From Variovorax sp. dw_308 (lineage in GTDB: Bacteria; Pseudomonadota; Gammaproteobacteria; Burkholderiales; Burkholderiaceae_C), in assembly GCF_019207085.1 (NCBI RefSeq), contig NZ_JAATOM010000002.1:372001-436000 (forward strand): a stretch of 64,000 nt of DNA, read 5' to 3'. A program made the position numbers and the translations under genes. Within the stretch, counting starts at the first letter, position 1; every line of letters begins with the position of its first letter. The notes under the pieces were generated by a model, which saw only the letters and a list, made by a program, of their open reading frames with translations, was not told the origin of the DNA and did not search any database. Below are positions 17,528 to 25,148 of the stretch, piece after piece.

Positions 17528-19048
17528 GTGCCCGCCCTGTCCATCATCGACCTTGCGATGTTCGTGCTCGAAACGCCCGAACGTCCCTTCAACATCGGTC
17601 CGTTGATCCTGCTCGATCCGCCAGCGCGCGGACGCGCAACCTTTGCCGATCGCCTGGTGGCCGGGATGCTCAAGCGACCGCCTGGCGTCCCGTTCAACTA
17701 CAAGCTTCGCGTGCCGATGCTTGGCATGCCGTCGCTTGAGATCGACGCGGATCCCGACATCGCATCGCACGTGCACCGCATCACGCTTGCGGCGCCGGGC
17801 AATTTCGACCAGCTGTCCGCAAAGGTATGCGAGTTGCACGAGATGCGCCTTGACCGCTCGCGGCTGCTGTGGGACCTGTACGTGATCGATGGCCTCGAAG
17901 GGGGCAAGGTCGCGCTGTACGGCAAGACCCACCACGGCATCATCGATGGCCGCGGCTTTGTGCAGGCGATCTCGAACTGGCTGGCGCTGTCGGACACGGA
18001 TCGGTCGGTGCGTGCGATGTGGGAGGCCCTACCGACGCGAGCCAGGGAAGACGGTGTTCGAGCCTCCGTCGGCCAGCGCTTGACCAAGCTGCTGGGCGGG
18101 GTGAAAGGCACGGCATCGTCGGCCGTCGGGGTGTACGGCATGCTCGGACAGCAATGGCTGAAGGCGCTCGGACTGGGCGCGAAGGGAATGTCCTTGCCTT
18201 TCACGGGCATTCCCCGAGCGCTCCGTGGTCGGGCTTCGTCCAAACGCTCGTTCGCGTTTACGACGCTGCCCATTCGCGACATGAAGGCATTCGGCAAGGC
18301 CCACGGCGCAACACTGAATGACCTCTTGCTCGTGTGCCTGGATATTGCCCTCGCGCGCTACCTGCGCGATCAGGGTCAAAAGCCTGGCAAGGCACTGGTG
18401 ACGGCGATGCCCATTGCCCTCGCCAATGCGGATGGGGGCAATCAGATCGCGGTCCTGCAGTTCCCGCTGGGCGCGCCTGAGCTGAGCGCCCGGGAGCGGC
18501 TCGACGCGATCCATGCGGAGACCGAAACCATCAAGAGCGTCATCAACAAGTCGACGAACGACACGGTGATGCTCTACACGACGCTCGTGCACGGCCTGCC
18601 GGCGCTGGTCGAAAAAGCAGGCCTGAAACGTGGCTTGTCGGTCAGCAACCTGATGGTGTCGAACCCCTTTGGCTTCCCGGAGAAGCGCTACCTCATGGGA
18701 GCACCGGTCGAGATGGTGCTGCCGATTTCGGTGGTGCCTGCAGGGCAGTTGCTGAACGTCACCGCCGTGTCCCTGGGCGAACGCCTGCAGATCGGCTTTC
18801 TCGCGATGCCGGAGGCTGTTCCGGACATTGAAAAGCTGGCGCGCTACACCTCGGAAGCGTTCGACGATCTGGTCAGAGACATTGCGAAGCCCGCAGTCAA
18901 AGAACAGGCACAAGAAGCGCCAGCCGCAGAAGCAGCGCCCAAGCGCCCGAGGGCGCCGCGCAAGGCGCCCGAAGGCCGTGTCGTGGCGGCGAAGAAGGCG
19001 GCACGTCCGCGGGCGCGTCGACCCGCCAAGCAGCCGGCCACGAGCTGA
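17528..19048 (+). CDS. Wax ester synthase/diacylglycerol O-acyltransferase (WS/DGAT)
   Basis: A 506-residue WS/DGAT-family protein starting at GTG 17528 after AGGAGACAAGCC. The catalytic HHxxxDG motif is HHGIIDG at about residues 135-141, and the C-terminal NLMVSNPFGF segment corresponds to the family's conserved PLW/ND region. These enzymes esterify acyl-CoA to fatty alcohols or diacylglycerol for storage. Here both acyl-CoA and fatty alcohol would come from the same operon. The last 50 residues are a basic Ala/Pro/Lys/Arg tail (for example AAKKAARPRARRPAK) not part of the core fold. Confidence 0.9.
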   Translation: MPALSIIDLAMFVLETPERPFNIGPLILLDPPARGRATFADRLVAGMLKRPPGVPFNYKLRVPMLGMPSLEIDADPDIASHVHRITLAAPGNFDQLSAKVCELHEMRLDRSRLLWDLYVIDGLEGGKVALYGKTHHGIIDGRGFVQAISNWLALSDTDRSVRAMWEALPTRAREDGVRASVGQRLTKLLGGVKGTASSAVGVYGMLGQQWLKALGLGAKGMSLPFTGIPRALRGRASSKRSFAFTTLPIRDMKAFGKAHGATLNDLLLVCLDIALARYLRDQGQKPGKALVTAMPIALANADGGNQIAVLQFPLGAPELSARERLDAIHAETETIKSVINKSTNDTVMLYTTLVHGLPALVEKAGLKRGLSVSNLMVSNPFGFPEKRYLMGAPVEMVLPISVVPAGQLLNVTAVSLGERLQIGFLAMPEAVPDIEKLARYTSEAFDDLVRDIAKPAVKEQAQEAPAAEAAPKRPRAPRKAPEGRVVAAKKAARPRARRPAKQPATS

Positions 19049-19056
19049 CGGACCGA

Positions 19057-19082
19057 CCACCCTCGCACGGCTGCGGGGGTGG
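19057..19082 (+). terminator. Hairpin after the WS/DGAT gene (weak terminator candidate)
   Basis: CCACCCTCGCA and TGCGGGGGTGG form an 11-bp stem with one G-T pair around a CGGC loop, 9 bp after the stop codon. There is no T-run, so it is at most a weak intrinsic terminator or an RNA 3'-end stabiliser of the alkyl-sulfate operon. Confidence 0.45.
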
Positions 19083-19098
19083 CCGCGACTGACTGAGC

Positions 19099-19492
19099 CT
19101 ATCTCTGCACTCCATCGCGCAAATAGACTGGAAGGTCCATCACAGGCAGCTTCAATCCAACCTGATACAGCAGGTCCGCAACATACCCGCGGTGATAAGT
19201 CTTGTGGTTGACCATTGATCTATCGCCAACTGAGACTCGCAAAGACTGCTAAGCGCTGGCACCGAATCGCTCGTCCGCGATGTGAATCCATGTGGAACGC
19301 CTTCGAGATGAGCTTTCCAGATCTGATCAACGATGTTGGCGTGATTCACGCGTTCCAATGATGCTGCGAAATCCCGTTGGAAGCGTTCGAGTTGGTACGT
19401 CGCTCGGCAGCGTGTCGAGGAAAGCGAACAGCCTCTGATTTTCCCCAGGCGTTATACCGCGCCAGCATCTGGATCTTCTGAGCAATCGCCAT
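19099..19492 (-). pseudogene. Decayed DinB-family gene
   Basis: Pieces of a DinB-like protein are readable on the minus strand only by changing frame. MAIAQKIQMLARYNAW starts at 19492, then ENQRLFAFLDTLPSD in another frame, then NHANIVDQIWKAHLEGVPHG, and finally MVNHKTYHRGYVADLLYQV up to a TAG at 19099. Intact family members keep these segments in one frame of about 165 residues, including metal-binding histidines in the NHxxxHRG segment. At least two frameshifts are needed, so the gene is broken. It lies between the alkyl-sulfate operon and the H4MPT genes, a likely old rearrangement edge. Confidence 0.75.
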
Positions 19493-19554
19493 GACATGCC
19501 TGCTAACGTTTGACTTGAGCGGACCGCAGTCGGCAGGTCAGCTTGAAGAAAGGG

Positions 19555-20040
19555 TTACAGCGCACTGCCGCCGCGCACACCCATGCGAGAGGCTGCCGTT
19601 TGCTTGCCGGCCATTGCGGGGTAAACCGAGCCCACCTTACCCAAGCCGAACGGAGGCATGTTGACATAGATGTTCTCGTAGGTCCCAGGCGACGCGACAT
19701 AGGTTTCATGCCAGATGCCTACGGAGCCGTTGGTTCCGACGGCCTTGTTGAACGCGCGCCACGCGGGCAGGTGCACAGCTTCCTTGTTTCGTGCATAGGC
19801 CAGCAACTGGTCAAGGGTGCGCCAGTATTGAACCATGATCGTGGTACGACCAAACCAGGATTCGGCGTGGAGAAATCCCGATTCGGGTTTCTCGTAGAGT
19901 TCCTTGATCATGCGCGGCATCGCCGTCGCGACCGGCAACCACTTGTGAACCATGACGAGGCTGTTTATGCGCATGCCGATCATGAACACAACGAACGGTT
20001 CGTCGAGGGATGCGGCAAGTCGTTCATTGCGCGTGATCAT
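19555..20040 (-). CDS. DUF4188 (monooxygenase-like) protein
   Basis: A 161-residue protein that matches the DUF4188 group: FVVFMIGMRINSLVMVHKWLPV near the start, RTTIMVQYWRTLDQLLAYAR in the middle and GIWHETYVASPGTYENIYVNMPPFGLG (quoted in part) near the end. The fold is a ferredoxin-like dimeric alpha-beta barrel, related to small haem-degrading or antibiotic-biosynthesis monooxygenases, but no reaction is established. It is isolated between the DinB remnant and mfnB and shares no obvious operon. Confidence 0.8.
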   Translation of the reverse strand: MITRNERLAASLDEPFVVFMIGMRINSLVMVHKWLPVATAMPRMIKELYEKPESGFLHAESWFGRTTIMVQYWRTLDQLLAYARNKEAVHLPAWRAFNKAVGTNGSVGIWHETYVASPGTYENIYVNMPPFGLGKVGSVYPAMAGKQTAASRMGVRGGSAL

Positions 20041-20117
20041 GGAATGAACTCCCTCGTGCGTTCTTTAGAGGCAAACCTAAAAAATCTCGGCTGCACCGCC
20101 ACGCGCCGCATCGAGCC

Positions 20118-20819
20118 TCACGAATCCACAACAGCTTCCGCGGCACGCCCGCGCATCAACACGCCCAGCGCCCGCAACCGTTGCGGGTCGAGTGCGGTGC
20201 TCCGGTCCCCCACGCAGACTGCCGTCCTGAAACCAGCGAAGTCGGGCGCCAGTTCTTGCAGCAAGGGCGCGTGCGTGGCGCGCAACGCACCTGCCAGCCC
20301 GACCATCGCTCCCTCCCCGCGCACCGCGTCGACGAACTCCCGCAGCACCTGCATCGGCAGCACATCGAACAAGCTCCCGGCCCGCTTGTCGAAGGTGTCG
20401 GCCATCACGCCGGGGAAGCGCAGCGCGCAGGCGTGGGCCACGTGCGCCATGTCCAACCCGCGGTCTGCAATGAACACCGGAACGATGGGCCAGCCGCTCG
20501 CCGCCAGCGCATCCAGCACCGCCGGCGCATGCGAGTCGCGCTCGATGCCGACCTTCACGTAGTCAACGCCGCAGCCACCCACAGCATCGACGCGCGCCGC
20601 GATGCGTTGCGCCTCGTGCATCGGCACATCACCGATGGTGGCGCTCACGAGCAAGCCGCTGCGATGGCGTCGCAGCGCGACGACGATCTCGCGGATGGTG
20701 TTCACCGGCAGGCCGCCCAGCGCACCCGCGCCGGGCTCCTTCAGGTCGATGAAGTCGGCGCCGCCGTCCGCGGCCAGCAAGGCTTCCTCGACGCTTCGAA
20801 CACTGACGAGCATTTTCAT
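20118..20819 (-). CDS. mfnB: (5-formylfuran-3-yl)methyl phosphate synthase, MfnB-like
   Basis: A 233-residue TIM-barrel protein of the DUF556 family. MKMLVSVRSVEEALLAADGG at the start and DFIDLKEPGAGALGGLP hold the catalytic lysine region, and VDYVKVGIERDS holds a second conserved lysine. MfnB makes the furan ring of methanofuran from two glyceraldehyde-3-phosphate molecules; bacterial members do the same for methylofuran. The ATG at 20819 follows GGGAGA and overlaps the previous gene's stop (ATGA). It is the last gene of the region C operon. Confidence 0.9.
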   Translation of the reverse strand: MKMLVSVRSVEEALLAADGGADFIDLKEPGAGALGGLPVNTIREIVVALRRHRSGLLVSATIGDVPMHEAQRIAARVDAVGGCGVDYVKVGIERDSHAPAVLDALAASGWPIVPVFIADRGLDMAHVAHACALRFPGVMADTFDKRAGSLFDVLPMQVLREFVDAVRGEGAMVGLAGALRATHAPLLQELAPDFAGFRTAVCVGDRSTALDPQRLRALGVLMRGRAAEAVVDS

Positions 20820-21433
20820 GACGACGGTCTCCCGGTGATTTCGGCGGCAGCAGCGGCGGTGGTGGCAGCAGCTTTCTCGCGGTGCAGACGCACCGCCTCG
20901 ACGAGCCAGCCCCAAGCCTCGTGCTCCTTCGGGCCCGCGGCCTTGTCGATGGCAATCTGCAGGTAGGCCATCTCGCTATCGATCTTCTGCGGCGGCAGCA
21001 TGTGCAGCCGGCTGATGAGCACCGCGCCTTCGAGCACGGCGGCCTGCGCACGGTTGAAGCCGATGAAGCTGGCATGCACAGCCTCGTGGACGCGTGCCAT
21101 GTTCAGCACAGGGCGTTGTGCATCGTCGCGCATATCGTACAGTTGCAGTTCCACATGGCTCAGGGCGCAGTCGAGGCGCACCCCTGCGATCCGCTCGGCC
21201 GGCCGGGTCGACCAATCGCGGCGGCCTGTCACGCAGCCAGCGAAGACGCGCGTATCGGTCACGATGTTGAGCACCGCGCAGCGCGTCGCGATGATGTTGT
21301 CGAAGGTGGTCGAGGGTCGGAACGGCATCAGCACGACATGCTCGCCGCGGTAGCGCACACCCATCGGCGCAACGTGCTTGCGGCCGTCAGGCGCGAGCGT
21401 CGTCACCACGGTTTCGAAGATCACGTCGTTCAT
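20816..21433 (-). CDS. DUF447 family protein (flavin-reductase-like)
   Basis: A 205-residue protein with a split-barrel FMN-binding-like N-terminal part (MNDVIFETVVTTLAPDGRKH, then VVLMPFRPSTTFDNI) and a helical C-terminal part (AAVLEGAVLISRLHML). DUF447 proteins occur in methanogens and in H4MPT-containing bacteria and are thought to have a part in cofactor synthesis, but their reaction is not known to me. It overlaps both neighbours by 4 bp (ATGA), so it is translated together with the DHPS-related and mfnB genes. Confidence 0.8.
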   Translation of the reverse strand: MNDVIFETVVTTLAPDGRKHVAPMGVRYRGEHVVLMPFRPSTTFDNIIATRCAVLNIVTDTRVFAGCVTGRRDWSTRPAERIAGVRLDCALSHVELQLYDMRDDAQRPVLNMARVHEAVHASFIGFNRAQAAVLEGAVLISRLHMLPPQKIDSEMAYLQIAIDKAAGPKEHEAWGWLVEAVRLHREKAAATTAAAAAEITGRPSS

Positions 21434-22905
21434 TTCTTGCAATCTCCATGCGACCTGTCGGAGGAAGGCTCCGAGCCTTCCGTTGCGGTCTGTGGATTCA
21501 TGGGCGCCTCGGTGGTCTTGCGTCGCGTCGCCAGGGTCGTGCCCGGGGCGCACCAGGCACTCGCATCCTCGGGGGCGTGTTCGACGGCGCAGCCCCAGTC
21601 CAGCGGCTGGTCCTGCACATAACGCTTGCCGAGCTTATGCGCGATCTCGGCATGCGCCAGCTCCACCCCCATGTAGAAGGCATGGGCCGCATCGTCCTCG
21701 AGCCCGAGCCGCGGCCACAACTCGAAGGCGCCCTGCCCCGTCCGCAGGCCGTCGCGGTTGTAGACATGCAGGCCGCGGGCGGACACCTGCACGCGGAAAT
21801 TGGGGTCGCGCACCTGCGCGGCAGTCGCTTCGATCTCTTCGGGCGTGTCCAGGAACGGGCGCTTGGCATGCACGGTCATCAGCGCATCGCTCATGCCCTT
21901 GGGCAGGGTCTGGTGGCGGCGCGCGGCATGCATGATGCGCCGCGCCCAATCGGCTTCCTTCACGGCGCGCCGGGCATGGTTGCTGACCTGCGTGGTGAGC
22001 ACGGCGGCCACGTCGAGTTCTGCGCAGATGCCGAACAGCAATGCGTTGATGCCGCTCGTGTCCGCCTCTGTCAGCTCGGTCAGGTTGCCCACGCCCATCA
22101 TGATCGGCGCCTCGGGAAAACGCTCGCGCAGCCGGTGGTAGCGCACGATGGAGGTCGCAAAGCCGAAGGGGATCGGCTCCAGGATCGGGTCGGCCAGGAA
22201 CTCACGGCCCTGCCGCTGCATGCGTTCGATGGCTTCATGCAACGAAGCTTCATCGGCCGGTGTGCGAGGGATCAGCACGGGCACGGAGGCCACCTCGTCG
22301 GCCACCCAGAGCGTGTCCAGGTTCAGGCTCAGCAGGTAGTCGGCGCCGGCACGACCGCCGCGCAGCAACTCGTCCGCATCGACCGAATCGACGCTCACCC
22401 GAAAGCCCTCCGCCTTCAAGGCCTGGATGCTTTCTGCGAGGTGGCCGAAGCGCGTCTCCGGCAGGCAACCCAGGTCGATGACATCGGCGCCATCGGCGCG
22501 CAGGCTGGCCGCGCGCGCAAGGATGTCGGCCACGCCAACTCGCGGCGCATCGACGATCTCGGCAAAGATCGCGACCTCGAATTCGTCCAGCGCGATCGGA
22601 TGGGCGACGCGGTTGAAGAACAGCGGCAGGTCCTTCAGTTCCTCGGGGCCGCGCTGCACCGGGACGCCGAAGTGCTGCGACAGCGCGTCCATGTCGCCGC
22701 GGCAGCGACCCGGCACGACGATGCGATCGATGCCAGCAATAGGCAGCGGCACCCGGCGGCGGACCATGTCTGCAGTCATGAGCCCCGCAACCTGCAAGCC
22801 CAGGTCGCGTGCTTCCCAGGTGAAGGGCGCAAGCGCAATCTGCGCCAGCACCCGCTCCAGGCTCGGCCGCGCGAGGTGCCCGGTCAGGAAGAGGATGTGT
22901 TCCAT
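21430..22905 (-). CDS. Dihydropteroate synthase-related protein
   Basis: A 491-residue protein of the DHPS-related family found in methanogens and H4MPT-using bacteria. A pterin-binding TIM barrel is visible in the centre (DGADVIDLGCLPETRFG about residues 165-185; FRVSVDSVDADELLRGGRAGADY; PIMMGVGNLTELTEADTSG), with extra N- and C-terminal domains. A pterin or C1-cofactor role is expected, but the reaction is not established. The ATG at 22905 matches the family N-terminus (MEHILFLTGHLARPSL). It overlaps the flavoprotein gene by 22 bp and the DUF447 gene by 4 bp. Confidence 0.85.
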   Translation of the reverse strand: MEHILFLTGHLARPSLERVLAQIALAPFTWEARDLGLQVAGLMTADMVRRRVPLPIAGIDRIVVPGRCRGDMDALSQHFGVPVQRGPEELKDLPLFFNRVAHPIALDEFEVAIFAEIVDAPRVGVADILARAASLRADGADVIDLGCLPETRFGHLAESIQALKAEGFRVSVDSVDADELLRGGRAGADYLLSLNLDTLWVADEVASVPVLIPRTPADEASLHEAIERMQRQGREFLADPILEPIPFGFATSIVRYHRLRERFPEAPIMMGVGNLTELTEADTSGINALLFGICAELDVAAVLTTQVSNHARRAVKEADWARRIMHAARRHQTLPKGMSDALMTVHAKRPFLDTPEEIEATAAQVRDPNFRVQVSARGLHVYNRDGLRTGQGAFELWPRLGLEDDAAHAFYMGVELAHAEIAHKLGKRYVQDQPLDWGCAVEHAPEDASAWCAPGTTLATRRKTTEAPMNPQTATEGSEPSSDRSHGDCKK

Positions 22906-23459
22906 GCGAGCGCGAGTTCCTGCAGCCGGGCGTCGAGCGCCGCCTCCAGTTCTGCGGGCGAGGCGACGACCTGGCAGAAGTCGATCTGCCGCAATCTGTC
23001 CACGTTGTCCAGTTCGATGCGCCTCGGTCGCAGCGTGACCCATTTGTGCGGCGACTTGGTGACGACCACCGGCTCGGTATCGCATGCGAACACGATGCCC
23101 GGGATGCCGAGCTTGCCGGCCTGCGCGAACATGTTGCTCGGCAGCGTGTCGCTGATGCCGAAGGCGCACTTGGCGACCGTATTGCTGGTGGCCGGCGCGA
23201 CGACGACCGTGTGATAGACGTCGTCGTACAGCATGCCGACCGGCACGCCGCTGGCGGTCTTGTCGCGGAAGACGCGGAAGCGCGGCTTCAGTTCGTCGAC
23301 GTGCAGCTTGTAGATCTCCAGCACTTCCTCACCGGCTGCGGAGAGGAACAGGTCGACATTGGGCAGGCGCGCGGCCAGGGCCATCGACTCGTCCAGGAAA
23401 TGCCCGGAGCCGGTGATGCACCAGGCGAAGCGCGAACGCGGCTTCGAATGCTCGCCCAG
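22884..23459 (-). CDS. Flavoprotein (DmrB-like / HFCD family), start codon unclear
   Basis: The frame encodes a flavin-binding Rossmann-like protein related to archaeal dihydromethanopterin reductase-type flavoproteins. The phosphate-binding segment RFAWCITGSGHFLDES must be included, yet the first in-frame ATG (23384) lies after it. No ATG, GTG or TTG exists in this frame between that segment and the in-frame fae stop at 23589-23591. I place the start at CTG 23459 as the best available guess. PATSNTVAKCAFGISDTLP is the conserved second motif. A reductive step in H4MPT synthesis is a plausible role. Confidence 0.7.
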   Translation of the reverse strand: MGEHSKPRSRFAWCITGSGHFLDESMALAARLPNVDLFLSAAGEEVLEIYKLHVDELKPRFRVFRDKTASGVPVGMLYDDVYHTVVVAPATSNTVAKCAFGISDTLPSNMFAQAGKLGIPGIVFACDTEPVVVTKSPHKWVTLRPRRIELDNVDRLRQIDFCQVVASPAELEAALDARLQELALAWNTSSS

Positions 23460-23588
23460 CGAACCATCGCCGGGCGCGGGCCCGGCAACGTCGCTGATCT
23501 CTGTGGTTTCGCGGTGGCTGCTCTGGATGGGAGACCTCGGTGTCGAATGGCGCCGAAGTCCCGGGCCGGAGCGAGCTGTGACGGAGGA

Positions 23589-24098
23589 CTAGTTCGCCGC
23601 GAAAGGATGGCTCACGGTGCCCTTCTTGGCAACCACTTCCGCTGCCGTCGGCGAGCCGGCGACCGCGCGCTTGATCGATTCCTTGGTGGCTTCGTAGTTG
23701 AACTGCTGGATCTTCTTGTCGTCGTCGGCCTGCCAGTGGATGAACACGCCGACGCAGACGAACAGGTTGTCGGCCTCGTCCGCGGGGATGGTGCCGTCTT
23801 CGACGCAGTCGGCCACGGCCATGGCCACCGCGCGCTGCGCCGGGCCGAACATCTGGACGGCCTGCTTGGCGCCCTTGATCGTGACCTTGTTGAACATCAC
23901 GGTGGCAGGCTTGGCCAGCAGGTTGGGTGCGACTACTGCCAGCAGCGTGGTGAAGCCGTCTTTCTGGTTGGTCAGCGCGTTTGCGAACGCGGTTTCCGCG
24001 GGGCTGCCGCGCGGTCCGATGATCAGGTCGATGTGGGCCACTTCGTTGCCCTCGCCGACGAGCGATTCACCCACCATCATGCGATCGATTTTTGCCAT
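23589..24098 (-). CDS. fae: Formaldehyde-activating enzyme
   Basis: A 169-residue Fae. [40 protein letters not shown] (catalytic His in AHID) and [24 protein letters not shown] (in part) are highly conserved. It condenses formaldehyde with H4MPT to methylene-H4MPT and is the entry point of the pathway; it is usually abundant in methylotrophs. The ATG at 24098 follows CTGGAGACAAACAGCC. A 150-bp gap separates it from the CitG-like gene, so it may also have its own promoter. Confidence 0.97.
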   Translation of the reverse strand: MAKIDRMMVGESLVGEGNEVAHIDLIIGPRGSPAETAFANALTNQKDGFTTLLAVVAPNLLAKPATVMFNKVTIKGAKQAVQMFGPAQRAVAMAVADCVEDGTIPADEADNLFVCVGVFIHWQADDDKKIQQFNYEATKESIKRAVAGSPTAAEVVAKKGTVSHPFAAN

Positions 24099-24248
24099 GG
24101 CTGTTTGTCTCCAGGATGCGTTTTGGCCAGAAATACACCGGCCCCATTGGCCCGTGCGAGACATCGGATATCACTTTCCGTGCCACCCGCGCCGCGAGGG
24201 CGTCACCGCGGTCGCGCGCTTCCGCGGCGCGGCGTCGCGGGCCTCGCT

Positions 24249-25148
24249 TCAGGGTCGTACCAGCCCGGCCAGGAGGAGCGCCGCCACCGTCAGGTCGGCC
24301 GTGGTGCCGGGGTTGATGCGGCGGGCCTTGAGCGCATCGTCCCAAGCCGCGAAATCGGGATCGGCATCCAGGCTGGCTGCGCCGCCCGCGCTGGCCTGCC
24401 AGCCCTGCGCCGCAGCCATGACACTGTGTGCCACGGCCTCGCCATGAATCCGAACAATGTGTGAATCCGGAATGCCGCCGAGCAGCGCGAGGTAGAGGCG
24501 CTGCACCGCAGCGGTCGTGCGGGCGCCGGCCGCATCCCCCTGCGCCATCGGCAAGAGCGAGAACGCTGCGCCAAGCGAGTCCGTTGCCAGGTCAAGGAGC
24601 GCGCCATAGCCGTCCCGGTACAGGCGCGCGATGGTGTCCCGGTCGGCCGCCAGCGCCATCGCCTCGCGCAGGCCGATGCTCGGCGGCTGCCGCACATCCT
24701 GCTCTGGCGCCGAACCCAGGCCGCCGGGATGGGCGCGCGCAATGGCGCGATAGGCGGCTTGCGCATCGCACAGGTCGAGCGCCTGCAGCACCTCCTCGAC
24801 GGCGGCCTGCAGGCGGGCGGCGGACCCGATGGCATCGGGCGCCAGTTCGACCGCGCGGGCGATTGGCGCGCACAGCAGCAGGATGCCCAGGTTGGTGTTG
24901 CAGCCGGCCACTGCCCAGGTGGCCTCGACCGCGCCCTCGATCCGCTCGCCCACCGTGGCACCGGGCTTGAACAGCGGCCTGGCCGCGGCCTGCGCGCTGG
25001 CAATGAAGAGTTCGGCCGTCATGCGGTGGCCCGGCGATGCGAAGCTCACATTGCCCGGCTTGCGCACGGCCACGTCGAGTTCGCAGGCCCTCAGGAAGCA
25101 GTCCCTGGCATGCTGCGTTTCGCGCGCGAGGGCAGCGATGCCATTCAT
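24249..25148 (-). CDS. Triphosphoribosyl-dephospho-CoA synthase-like (CitG/MdcB) protein
   Basis: A 299-residue CitG-family protein: the N-terminal CELDVAVRKPGNVSFASPGHRM and the central AAGCNTNLGILLL segments are the conserved nucleotide/phosphoribosyl-binding parts (VAGCNTNLGILLLCAPIA). Classical members make the prosthetic group of citrate or malonate lyase. None of those lyases is here, and this subgroup is regularly found with fae, mch and mtdB, so a pentosyl-transfer step in H4MPT or furan cofactor synthesis is more likely. It overlaps the ATP-grasp gene by 4 bp (ATGA). Confidence 0.85.
   Translation of the reverse strand: MNGIAALARETQHARDCFLRACELDVAVRKPGNVSFASPGHRMTAELFIASAQAAARPLFKPGATVGERIEGAVEATWAVAGCNTNLGILLLCAPIARAVELAPDAIGSAARLQAAVEEVLQALDLCDAQAAYRAIARAHPGGLGSAPEQDVRQPPSIGLREAMALAADRDTIARLYRDGYGALLDLATDSLGAAFSLLPMAQGDAAGARTTAAVQRLYLALLGGIPDSHIVRIHGEAVAHSVMAAAQGWQASAGGAASLDADPDFAAWDDALKARRINPGTTADLTVAALLLAGLVRP

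Noticed and set aside
19152..19358. A 68-codon minus-strand ORF as an independent small gene
   Set aside because: Its sequence (NHANIVDQIWKAHLEG) is the middle of a DinB protein whose other parts lie in other frames, so it was treated as part of a pseudogene.
24420..24430. GACACTGTGTG as a third copy of the C1 dyad
   Set aside because: It differs at the last position and lies inside the CitG-like coding sequence, 320 bp from the fae start, so it is more likely chance.
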